Shown piece after piece: positions 1 through 5,187 of a DNA stretch of 8,404 nt. The stretch covers positions 1 through 8,404 of the forward strand of contig JANTHA010000085.1 in NCBI GenBank assembly GCA_024762625.1. Direction: 5' to 3'. The translations under genes and the position numbers were made by a program. Source of the stretch: Thiotrichaceae bacterium. GTDB taxonomy: Bacteria > Pseudomonadota > Gammaproteobacteria > Thiotrichales > Thiotrichaceae. The notes beneath the pieces were generated by a model. That model saw only the letters and a program-made list of their open reading frames with translations, searched no databases and was not told the origin of the DNA. Position 1 is the first letter of the stretch. Every line of letters starts with the position of its first letter.

Positions 1-1
1 C

Positions 2-157
2 GAAACAGAAATAGATTTTAAAGAAGAGAATGGTAAGTTTTATATTGTAAAAACTAATAAACCTGGTAGAACTGGTAATTTTAAAAAGTTAAGAGGTATT
101 GCAACAGCAAAAATGTCTACCGATGAAATAATGAGCTTAACCAGAGAAACAATATGA
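2..157 (+). CDS. AbrB/MazE-family antitoxin, C-terminal part (5' end outside window)
   Basis: The reading frame is open from the window edge and ends at TGA 155-157, giving the last 51 residues of a protein whose DNA-binding N-terminus lies outside. The tail contains LRGIATAKMSTDEIMSLTRE, which matches the C-terminal segment typical of AbrB/MazE-fold (VapB-type) antitoxins: LRG, a short linker, then T/S-x-D-E-I-M-x-L-T-R. In this family that segment wraps around the toxin and blocks its active site, while the N-terminal swapped-hairpin domain binds the operon's own promoter. The stop codon overlaps the start of the PIN-domain gene as ATGA (154-157), the usual coupled arrangement of antitoxin before toxin. 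The family call rests on the tail motif and on the partner gene; the N-terminal domain cannot be seen. Moderately high confidence. Confidence 0.75.
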   Translation, partial: ETEIDFKEENGKFYIVKTNKPGRTGNFKKLRGIATAKMSTDEIMSLTRETI

Positions 158-567
158 ATGGTGTTTTTGTTGACTCTTGTGTTCTTCTCGATTTATTTAC
201 TAATGACCAAAATTGGGCTGAATGGTCGGAGTCTGTTTTAGAGAAATATAGTCAGACAAATACACTTTATATAAATTCGATTGTATATACTGAAGTATCA
301 ATAGGATTTAAAAAAATAGAAGAGCTAGAAGCTGCCATCTCTGCTTTAGGAGTTAAAGTCATTGAAATGCCACGAGAAGCTTTATTTTTAACAGGAAAGG
401 CATTCATACAATATAGAAGAAATAAAGGCACAAAAAACTCTCCACTTCCTGACTTTTTTATTGGGGCTCATTCAGCAGTTTCAGAATTTGTTTTAATTAC
501 ACGTGACTTAGCAAAATATAAAACATATTTTCCCCAGGTTAAGCTAATACACCCAGAGATAAATTAA
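154..567 (+). CDS. vapC: PIN-domain ribonuclease toxin (VapC-like)
   Basis: This 137-residue protein has the size and layout of a VapC-type toxin, a magnesium-dependent endoribonuclease that cleaves tRNA or rRNA when its antitoxin is lost. The acidic residues expected of a PIN active site are visible: D7 in the opening strand (VFVDSCVLLD), E47 (YTEVS), D100 (PLPDFFIGAHS) and D118 (ITRDLAKY). The LPD-F-x-IGAHA-like segment followed by L-x-T-RD is characteristic of the family. The start ATG overlaps the stop of the upstream antitoxin, supporting translational coupling and neutralisation by that protein. All catalytic positions appear intact, so the toxin is probably functional, although its RNA target cannot be read from the sequence. 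Codon use is strongly AT-biased, unlike the nor genes further right, consistent with an acquired module. Confidence 0.9.
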   Translation: MNGVFVDSCVLLDLFTNDQNWAEWSESVLEKYSQTNTLYINSIVYTEVSIGFKKIEELEAAISALGVKVIEMPREALFLTGKAFIQYRRNKGTKNSPLPDFFIGAHSAVSEFVLITRDLAKYKTYFPQVKLIHPEIN

Positions 568-574
568 ATCTAAT

Positions 575-590
575 CTTATTCGTTATGCTC
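575..590. repeat. TTATTCGTTAT motif, copy 1 (left of mazEF)
   Basis: CTTATTCGTTATGCTC lies eight bases after the PIN gene stop. It is nearly the reverse complement of GAGCTAACGAATAAG at 1289-1303, just after mazF; the two differ only by one extra base. Its 11-base core TTATTCGTTAT recurs directly at 2045-2055. It could be the end (L'-R', with GTTATGC) of an integron recombination core, but no matching first half is visible upstream within the PIN gene. Confidence 0.6.
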
Positions 591-646
591 TTTTAATTTT
601 TCAACTTAAAAACAAATATTATAACTACCATTCAGCAGTCCATCCT

Positions 647-677
647 TTGCATAATTGAGTAATTACATTATAATTAC
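647..677 (+). promoter_or_regulatory. mazEF promoter with overlapping palindromic operator
   Basis: A TTGCAT -35-like hexamer (647-652) is separated by 16 bases from a perfect TATAAT -10 hexamer (669-674). Overlapping the -10 is a perfect inverted repeat, GTAATTA (659-665) and TAATTAC (671-677) around a 5-base spacer. Antitoxins of the MazE/AbrB fold repress their own operons by binding such palindromes, so this is a reasonable autoregulatory operator. The assignment is by inspection only. Confidence 0.6.
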
Positions 678-706
678 AATAAATCGTATTCGTAATGGAG
701 CAAGAC

Positions 707-961
707 ATGGCGCATTTAGTTAAAATTGGTAATTCTCAAGGCATCAGAATACCTAAGCCCCTGATACAGCAGGCACGGCTTGAAGGCAAAGAGCTTGATA
801 TACAGGTAGTAAATCAAGGGTTATTAGTCACTCCGAGTAAAAAGCCAAGAGATGGATGGGAAAAAGCGATAGAAGTAGCGGTTTCTAATCAAGAAGTTGG
901 CATAGCTGATACTGAATGGCTGGATGCTGAACTGACTACAGATGAAGACTTAGAATGGTAG
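707..961 (+). CDS. mazE: MazE-like antitoxin, AbrB-fold
   Basis: The product (84 residues from this start) opens with MAHLVKIGNSQGIRIPKPLI, the classic MazE/AbrB swapped-hairpin signature (K-x-GNS-x-G-x-R-IPK). That domain forms a dimer which binds the operon's own promoter. The acidic C-terminal half (EVGIADTEWLDAELTTDEDLEW) is the intrinsically flexible tail expected to occupy the toxin's RNA-binding groove. An ATG at 695 is in frame and would add four residues (MEQD). The ATG at 707 is preferred because GGAG (697-700) stands six bases before it, whereas no Shine-Dalgarno sequence precedes 695. The stop overlaps the start of mazF (ATG 955-957, TAG 959-961), so the two are translationally coupled. 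It is distinct in sequence from the antitoxin fragment at the left edge. Confidence 0.88.
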   Translation: MAHLVKIGNSQGIRIPKPLIQQARLEGKELDIQVVNQGLLVTPSKKPRDGWEKAIEVAVSNQEVGIADTEWLDAELTTDEDLEW

Positions 962-1284
962 TCGTTACAGTAAACCGCTTTGAAGTATGGCTTGTGAGCT
1001 TAAATCCTACAAAAGGAAAAGAAATAAACAAAACCCGACCATGTGTTGTTATTTCCCCAAATGAAATGAAGGCTCTTTCTACCGTTCTTGTTGCCCCAAT
1101 GACTACAAAGGGGTTTGAGTTTCCAGGCAGGGTTGAATGCATATTCAAAAATAAAAAGGGGTTAATACTACTAGACCAAATAAGAGCTGTGGATAAAACA
1201 AGGCTTATAAAAAAGCTAGGTTCTATAGATGAAGAAACTCAGGTGGCGCTATGCGATACTTTGCAGGAGTTATTTGCTTATTAA
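955..1284 (+). CDS. mazF: MazF-family mRNA interferase toxin
   Basis: This 109-residue protein is a full-length MazF/PemK-family endoribonuclease, which in the family cleaves single-stranded RNA at short sequence-specific sites and halts growth. Visible family hallmarks are R8-F-E-V-W-L-V-S-L-N-P-T-x-G near the N-terminus, the K-T-R28-P-C-V-V-I-S strand and the V-A-P-M-T50-T51-K segment, followed by LLDQIRAVDKTRL (72-84) with its conserved DQ-x-R-x-V-D-x-x-R. R28 and T50/T51 lie where the family's catalytic arginine and threonine sit. Nothing appears truncated or mutated. The gene overlaps mazE and should be expressed with it from the promoter at 647-677. The cleavage sequence cannot be predicted here. 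Confidence 0.92.
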   Translation: MVVVTVNRFEVWLVSLNPTKGKEINKTRPCVVISPNEMKALSTVLVAPMTTKGFEFPGRVECIFKNKKGLILLDQIRAVDKTRLIKKLGSIDEETQVALCDTLQELFAY

Positions 1285-1288
1285 ATAT

Positions 1289-1304
1289 GAGCTAACGAAT
1301 AAGG
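1289..1304. repeat. TAACGAATAA motif, inverted copy (right of mazEF)
   Basis: GAGCTAACGAATAAGG starts four bases after the mazF stop. It is the reverse complement, with one base missing, of CTTATTCGTTATGCTC at 575-590, so mazEF is bracketed by a near-perfect 15-base inverted repeat. A first half of an attC site (R''-L'') is expected exactly here, directly after a cassette gene and complementary to the start of the same cassette. The matching second half is not found nearby; the closest is at 2045-2055. Confidence 0.6.
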
Positions 1305-1330
1305 AATTATCAAACTACAGAACTACAAAA

Positions 1331-1379
1331 CATCTTCATTGGTATGTATATTCAGGTAGGCGATTAAAAAATGAAGATG
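1331..1379. repeat. Perfect 10-bp inverted repeat, 29-nt loop
   Basis: CATCTTCATT (1331-1340) and AATGAAGATG (1370-1379) are exact reverse complements around a 29-base spacer. There is no T-run after the right arm, so it does not resemble an intrinsic terminator. It lies between mazF and the attC-like site, in a stretch (1285-1393) with no gene. Its role is unknown. Confidence 0.5.
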
Positions 1380-1393
1380 GTAGTAAAATTAAT

Positions 1394-1524
1394 ACATAAC
1401 AAGGGCAATATTTTGGACTTTGCTAAGCAGGGTTTCTCGGTTAGTTTTGTTTTAGTTTATGGCTTTGTGGTTTCTTTTGAGTTTGTGCCTGTTTTCCGCA
1501 AAGCTCAATTTGCGGGTGTTATGT
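1394..1524 (+). other. attC: attC-like integron recombination site (VCR-like, 131 bp)
   Basis: The element starts with ACATAACA (1394-1401) and ends with its exact complement TGTTATGT (1517-1524), which contains the GTT of an integron R' core (cleavage expected between G1518 and T1519). Inside these are three unpaired bases on each side (AGG and GGG). Next is a second pair, GCAA (1405-1408) with TTGC (1510-1513), and after a few extrahelical bases CTTTGC (1418-1423) with GCAAAG (1498-1503) and CAGG (1428-1431) with CCTG (1488-1491). The apical part is G/T-rich. The order R'' - spacer - L'' - loop - L' - spacer - R', the total size and the T/G-rich centre resemble the long repeats of Vibrio-type chromosomal integrons. 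No integrase is in the window, so this rests on structure alone. Confidence 0.65.
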
Positions 1525-1544
1525 TACAGAAGAGTAATTGAGAT

Positions 1545-2024
1545 ATGGTTTACATATTAGCTAATGAAAGAGACAACTCGTCTTTTGGCTCTTCTGGAGA
1601 TAGATACAGAAAATATCTTGAGGAAAATAAATCAAAATTCCCTAAAAATGCCTATGAATTAGCTACATCTACATGGTGGTTTGATTTTAGTAATCATAAA
1701 TGTCCTCATGACTCTTGGTTAGAAAAGATATCTATTGTCGAGCCGGCTGAAGGAGAAAGAAACGAAAAAAGAAGCACAAATATAGAAGTAAAACTTTTAG
1801 GTGCATACCATGACGGTTATATTAAATTAAAATATAGAAATGTAACTTCATTTAAAATTGATGCCTTCAATGTAAAAGAAGGGCATAGTGACTGGTGCTA
1901 TGATGAATTCCGTATTTCTAGCAACAATTTGTTAATACATGAAATTGAATGGTCTGGTTATCAAGACGCATCAAACTGGCTGATTGAATCAGAAGATATA
2001 GAATATTCATGGGAAGACATTTGA
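1545..2024 (+). CDS. Hypothetical cassette-borne protein, 159 aa
   Basis: I do not recognise this protein. It is predicted to be soluble and acidic at the C-terminus (ESEDIEYSWEDI), with no signal peptide or membrane segment. It is rich in aromatic residues, including a WWFDF cluster near residue 44, a GAYHDGYIKLKYRNV strand-like stretch and a HSDWCYDEFRI segment near 114. Alternating hydrophobic strands with many W/Y residues suggest a beta-rich fold. The start ATG lies 20 bases after the attC-like element with only a weak purine-rich tract (AGAAGAG) before it. That is the position of the gene in an integron cassette. Its strongly AT-rich codon use matches the toxin-antitoxin genes to its left and differs from norD. 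It converges on norD with 27 bases between the stops. Small orphan proteins of this kind in cassettes are sometimes immunity or defence factors, but nothing here shows that. Confidence 0.75.
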   Translation: MVYILANERDNSSFGSSGDRYRKYLEENKSKFPKNAYELATSTWWFDFSNHKCPHDSWLEKISIVEPAEGERNEKRSTNIEVKLLGAYHDGYIKLKYRNVTSFKIDAFNVKEGHSDWCYDEFRISSNNLLIHEIEWSGYQDASNWLIESEDIEYSWEDI

Positions 2025-2044
2025 ATTTAAGGCATTGCCCTGAT

Positions 2045-2055
2045 TTATTCGTTAT
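2045..2055. repeat. TTATTCGTTAT motif, copy 3 (at the norD end)
   Basis: TTATTCGTTAT at 2045-2055 is an exact direct repeat of the core at 576-586. It overlaps the norD stop codon (complement of TTA 2052-2054) and coincides with the change from AT-rich to GC-richer sequence. It may mark the edge of the accessory segment. No terminator-like hairpin is visible in the 27-nt gap between the convergent genes. Confidence 0.55.
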
Positions 2056-3908
2056 CTGGTCAGTCTCAGATAAAGCAACGGCAGTTTCTTCGGCAATTCT
2101 TCCGCATTCCTGATTAGTACATAGGAGCGTTGACCAAACAGATAGGGCAGGTAGTCTTCGGCCTGTTCGTCGATAGTGACGCAGAAGGGTTGCAGGCCTT
2201 TTTGTTCGGCTTCGATGATGGCGTGACGGGTGTCTTCGATGCCGTAACGGCCTTCGTATTTGTCGAGGTCGTTGGGTTTGCCGTCGGTGAGTATCAGCAG
2301 TAGTTTCTGGGTGGAGGGTTCTTTATCAAGCAGGTTGCCGGCGTGGCGGATTGCTGCGCCCATGCGGGTGTAGTAGCCGGGTTTGATGGCGTTGATGCGC
2401 CCACGCGCAGCGTTGTTGTAGCTATCGCCAAAGGTTTTGATGTTGTGAAAGCGCACATGGTTGCGGTTGCGGGATGAGAAGCCATGTAGCGCAAAACGGT
2501 CGCCGGTGGCGCTCAATGCTTCGGAGAACAGGTAGAGCGAGTCGCGTATCACGTCGATAACGCGGGCGTCGTCATTAACGTAGGCGTCGGTGGAAAGCGA
2601 CAGATCGGCAAGCAACAGGCAGGCGAGGTCGCGGTTCTGGCTGCGCAGCTCGCGATATACCGGCGTGTCGCTATTGACGCAGCCGTGTTTGCGATCCGCC
2701 AGAAAGGTAATATAGTTTACCAGATCCAGTTCTGTTCCTTCGCTTTGACGGCTGACCCAGTGGCGTTCGGGGCGCAGCATTTCAAAGTGGCGGCGGATTT
2801 TGCGCGCTTGCGCCTGCAGCTTTTTGGGTAAGTCCGTTGCTTCGGCGTCGCGCGCCAGCATTGGGATGATGCGGCAGTGGTCTTTTTGCAGTTTTTGTTG
2901 TTTAAAGTCCCATTCGTCCACGGGGACGCCTTCGCCCAGCACGATGTCGTCGTACTGGCTGGAGGGTAAATCAAGATCCAGTTTGATTTTAGCGGCGCTG
3001 GTTTCACTGTCTTGAGAGAGCGTGATGTGATCCATGTCTTCCGCGGTGCGCGAGACGTCATCGTCCGAATCTTCCACGCTGCTGCGGTCGACCTTGATGT
3101 ATTCCGACCAGCTCCACAGGCTTTCCAGTCGGAAGCTCATCAGTCCATCGTTGCCGTCGGGCATGTCTTCGCGGCTGGCCTGTTTGCGACTGACTTTTCC
3201 GGTTTTGGCGTGATCGTCATTGGATGAGTCTTGGTCTCCCTTGTCGATGATGTCGGGATCACTGTGCGCCATGTTCAATGCCCCTTGTTGTGGCGGCGAT
3301 GGGTGCAGCCACAGTGGGACGGGTTGTGGCGGGCGCTTGGCGTATTCCAGGTTAACTTCTGCATTGGAATCTTTTAGCGCCTCGCGAATGGCTTGTTCCT
3401 GCGCCGCTTCCGCCCTGGGAAGTTTCCGGATATCAGGGCGTTGCTTCAGGTGCGCTTCCAGCAGTTTTTGATAATGTTGCTTTAATCCCGGCCAGATTTG
3501 CAGCGTTTGTCGGGTGCGTTGCTGGTTGCGGCTAATCCAGTTGTCTGATTTATTGGCGTCAATGTCTACGACGGAGAGCGCAGTCAACCATAAAAACAGA
3601 TCGCGGTTAAGTTGCTTGTCCGGAAATAGCGCAATGCTTTCGGGCAGGCGCAGTGTTTCGTCATCACGCCAGGCGTACTGGATTTTATTCCCCGTGCCCG
3701 CGATGCGCTGCAAAACAGAACGGCGCGCATGCACCTCGGAGTCGGTAGCGCTTTCGATATGCAAACCGCCTTCGCCGCCCAGCGCACGGAAAAAGATACC
3801 CGCAGTCTTGCGCATCTCGTCCAGATGCACCATTGCTTCGGGGTAATGTTTTTGCGCTTTGCGGGTGATGAAGCGGTGCCACTTTTCACCAACGTATTCT
3901 TCTAGCAT
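2052..3908 (-). CDS. norD: NorD, VWA-domain activator of nitric oxide reductase
   Basis: This 618-residue protein has the NorD/CbbO-type layout: a helical N-terminal half, a charged low-complexity linker (about 215-310, rich in D, S and K) and a C-terminal von Willebrand factor A domain. The metal-ion-dependent adhesion site looks complete: D-L-S-L-S at 435-439, T514 in GYYTRMG and D542 in LILTDGKPND. In characterised systems NorD works with the AAA+ protein NorQ to insert or activate the non-haem iron of NorB on the cytoplasmic side. The start ATG has a GGA 9 bases upstream and begins 30 bases after the zinc-ribbon gene, so it is the last gene of the operon. The C-terminus (LPLLYLRLTR) is full length, and the stop lies inside the TTATTCGTTAT repeat. 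Other heme-copper enzymes might also use such a protein, so the specific partner is inferred. Confidence 0.92.
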   Translation of the reverse strand: MLEEYVGEKWHRFITRKAQKHYPEAMVHLDEMRKTAGIFFRALGGEGGLHIESATDSEVHARRSVLQRIAGTGNKIQYAWRDDETLRLPESIALFPDKQLNRDLFLWLTALSVVDIDANKSDNWISRNQQRTRQTLQIWPGLKQHYQKLLEAHLKQRPDIRKLPRAEAAQEQAIREALKDSNAEVNLEYAKRPPQPVPLWLHPSPPQQGALNMAHSDPDIIDKGDQDSSNDDHAKTGKVSRKQASREDMPDGNDGLMSFRLESLWSWSEYIKVDRSSVEDSDDDVSRTAEDMDHITLSQDSETSAAKIKLDLDLPSSQYDDIVLGEGVPVDEWDFKQQKLQKDHCRIIPMLARDAEATDLPKKLQAQARKIRRHFEMLRPERHWVSRQSEGTELDLVNYITFLADRKHGCVNSDTPVYRELRSQNRDLACLLLADLSLSTDAYVNDDARVIDVIRDSLYLFSEALSATGDRFALHGFSSRNRNHVRFHNIKTFGDSYNNAARGRINAIKPGYYTRMGAAIRHAGNLLDKEPSTQKLLLILTDGKPNDLDKYEGRYGIEDTRHAIIEAEQKGLQPFCVTIDEQAEDYLPYLFGQRSYVLIRNAEELPKKLPLLYLRLTR

Positions 3909-3938
3909 ATTTATTTATCCATGATTTTTAATTCATGA

Positions 3939-4145
3939 CTAATTTCCCATGAATTTAGACCAGTTGGGCGGCAACCAGATGATCATGACGATACAGAAAA
4001 TCACCACAGCAATAAAAAACAGTATGAATTTACGTTGCGGGTGTTTGCCAAGGTCGGGGGGCAGGGGGATGCCGCAATGCGGGCATTTTTTATTGCCGGC
4101 TTTCACGATGCCCCCGCAGTGTTTGCAGTGTAATTGATTGCTCAT
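3939..4145 (-). CDS. Small membrane-anchored zinc-ribbon protein
   Basis: With the chosen start the product has 68 residues. Two CxxC knuckles (HCKHCGG and KCPHCG, about residues 7-10 and 21-24) form a zinc ribbon, followed by a PLPPDLGKHPQRK linker and one hydrophobic helix (about 40-59, FILFFIAVVIFCIVMIIWL). The predicted topology is a cytoplasmic zinc ribbon tethered to the membrane by its C-terminal part. An in-frame ATG five codons earlier (4160) exists. The one at 4145 is preferred because it forms an ATGA overlap with the stop of norF2, the coupling used elsewhere in this operon. Its role in nitric oxide reductase assembly is unknown; a chaperone or scaffold role is only a guess. Small two-CxxC ribbons are common, so the family cannot be named more precisely. 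Confidence 0.8.
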   Translation of the reverse strand: MSNQLHCKHCGGIVKAGNKKCPHCGIPLPPDLGKHPQRKFILFFIAVVIFCIVMIIWLPPNWSKFMGN

Positions 4146-4444
4146 GAGAGTGTTGTCCATCTGGCGATTTGTTCAGGGAACAGGTAAACAATAATGATCA
4201 ATGCCGGGATCACATAAAAATAGGCTCGCATCAGGCTGCGCAGCAGTTTGTGGGCATGTTTCAGCTCCATGAAATGATCCACAATGATACGTCCCTTGAT
4301 GGCGAGCACCGCAGCCATAATCGCGACGCTGATAAAACCGGGGTCGGCGCGTTCCGCCATCCAGGCGCTAAACAGGGTCAGGCTAATCAACACAAGCCAG
4401 AGAGTGTCGATGAGTTTGATTTCGTTGCCGGGTTCTTTGCTCAT
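4142..4444 (-). CDS. norF: NorF-like protein, cytochrome c oxidase subunit IV family (second copy)
   Basis: The 100-residue protein has three predicted membrane helices (about 12-30, 36-54 and 70-89). It carries the signature of the prokaryotic COX4/NorF family around helix 2: K50-G-R-I-I-V-D-H-F58-M-E-L61-K. NorF in denitrifiers is a small membrane protein that supports full nitric oxide reductase activity together with NorE. The gene follows norE2 by 22 bases, giving an E-F pair in the same order as the first pair upstream. It resembles norF1 in the K-x6-D-x-FMELK core but differs elsewhere, so it is a diverged paralogue and not a recent duplicate. The stop overlaps the zinc-ribbon start. 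The Shine-Dalgarno sequence is weak, suggesting dependence on translation of norE2. Confidence 0.82.
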   Translation of the reverse strand: MSKEPGNEIKLIDTLWLVLISLTLFSAWMAERADPGFISVAIMAAVLAIKGRIIVDHFMELKHAHKLLRSLMRAYFYVIPALIIIVYLFPEQIARWTTLS

Positions 4445-4466
4445 GGTTTAGTTATCAATTTGTTTG

Positions 4467-5087
4467 TCAGCGTATCACATACAATAGCGGAAAAATGGTA
4501 ATCCACGCCAGGTCGATCATGTGCCAGTAAAGCGCCATGTTGATCAGCCCCTCATGCTGTTTGCAGGTATAAATGCCGGTGTAAATGCGGTAGATTACCC
4601 AGACGAGTCCCGCGCTTCCCCAGCCGACATGAAGTAAGTGATTAAAGGTGACGTAGTAGTAAACGCCGTAAAAAATATTGGTTTCGGTATTTAGTCCCTG
4701 CATAGTGTTCCACTGGTATTCAAAGTATTTGATGATCAGGTAGAGTATGCCGCAAAGGACTGCTCCCCAGAGCCAGCGGCTGGCGGTTATAAGCTGGTTG
4801 GCGCGCACCGCCATCACCGCGCGTACTACAAAAAAACTGCTGGTGAGCATGATCAGCGTATTTGCCGTTCCCGCCGTGGTATTGAGGCGGGTCGGGCCTT
4901 CGTGAAAAAGCTCGGGATGGTGTACTTTTGCCAGAAAATAAACGATAAACATGACAGCAAATTCACTCATTTCCGACAGGATCGCCGCCCAGATGGCTAG
5001 ATTGCCAGGAACGTTTCTGGCTTTGCTGGTAAAGCTGAAATGCTTTTCGGGCATGGCTTCTGACATTGTTTGAGAAAAACTATTCAT
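4467..5087 (-). CDS. norE: NorE-like protein, cytochrome c oxidase subunit III family (second copy)
   Basis: The 206-residue protein has five predicted membrane helices and belongs to the COX3-like NorE family. Recognisable features are P27-G-N-L-A-I-W with E39 in helix 1, TANTLIMLTSSFFVVRAV for helix 2, IKYFEY and NTETNIFYGVYYYVTFNHLLHV around helices 3-4, and the end YWH189MIDLAWITIFPLLYVIR. NorE proteins are accessory to nitric oxide reductase; they lack metal centres of their own. Compared with norE1 in this window the same landmarks align, but the sequences are well diverged. The ATG overlaps the stop of a possible four-codon leader (ATG ACT CGC TCA TGA, 5098-5084). A purine-rich decamer repeat stands further upstream. 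There is no good Shine-Dalgarno sequence directly before this start, so the start is less certain than in the other genes. Confidence 0.85.
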   Translation of the reverse strand: MNSFSQTMSEAMPEKHFSFTSKARNVPGNLAIWAAILSEMSEFAVMFIVYFLAKVHHPELFHEGPTRLNTTAGTANTLIMLTSSFFVVRAVMAVRANQLITASRWLWGAVLCGILYLIIKYFEYQWNTMQGLNTETNIFYGVYYYVTFNHLLHVGWGSAGLVWVIYRIYTGIYTCKQHEGLINMALYWHMIDLAWITIFPLLYVIR

Positions 5088-5098
5088 GAGCGAGTCAT
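5084..5098 (-). promoter_or_regulatory. Possible four-codon leader cistron coupled to norE2
   Basis: On the coding strand ATG ACT CGC TCA TGA is preceded by a purine-rich tract (AAAGAGAGAC), and its stop overlaps the norE2 start as ATGA. norE2 itself lacks a well-placed Shine-Dalgarno sequence, so ribosomes could be delivered by this minicistron. This is inference from arrangement only. Confidence 0.3.
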
Positions 5099-5107
5099 TT
5101 GTCTCTC

Positions 5108-5137
5108 TTTATTTCCTTTTATTTCCTTTTATTTCCT
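5108..5137 (-). repeat. Tandem decamer repeat, three exact copies, before norE2
   Basis: Three perfect copies of TTTATTTCCT occur on the + strand (AGGAAATAAA on the coding strand), followed to about 5170 by degraded copies such as CGCTTCCTTT and TTGCTTCC. The repeat fills much of the 100-nt gap between the DUF4870-like gene and norE2. On the mRNA it is a series of AAGGAA Shine-Dalgarno-like tracts about 10 nt apart, the nearest about 20 nt before the norE2 start. Copy number could vary by slippage. Confidence 0.75.
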
Positions 5138-5187
5138 TCGCTTCCTTTTACTGCCTTTGCTTCCTTTGCTTCTGACACTTTTTTCAC

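Noticed and set aside
936..1148. Antisense open frame opposite mazE/mazF.
   Set aside because: It overlaps two well-supported genes and has no family features; a shadow frame.
1371..1541. Open frame of 56 codons (MKMVVKLIHNKG...) running through the attC-like element.
   Set aside because: It lies entirely over the hairpin arms and the attC-like repeat; such translations of attC sites are common artefacts, and no Shine-Dalgarno sequence precedes it.
2025..2051. Looked for a bidirectional terminator or second attC site between the convergent orphan gene and norD.
   Set aside because: Only 27 bases, with no hairpin or T-run and no R''-L'' half to pair with GTTAT; only the repeat motif is present.
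2294..3892. Several open frames of 65-114 codons on both strands within norD.
   Set aside because: They are low-complexity shadows caused by the composition of norD, which itself has an intact VWA domain.
5108..5170. Considered whether the decamer array could be a CRISPR or an iteron-type origin.
   Set aside because: The units are contiguous with no spacers, very short and AT/pyrimidine-biased, and there is no replication or cas gene nearby.
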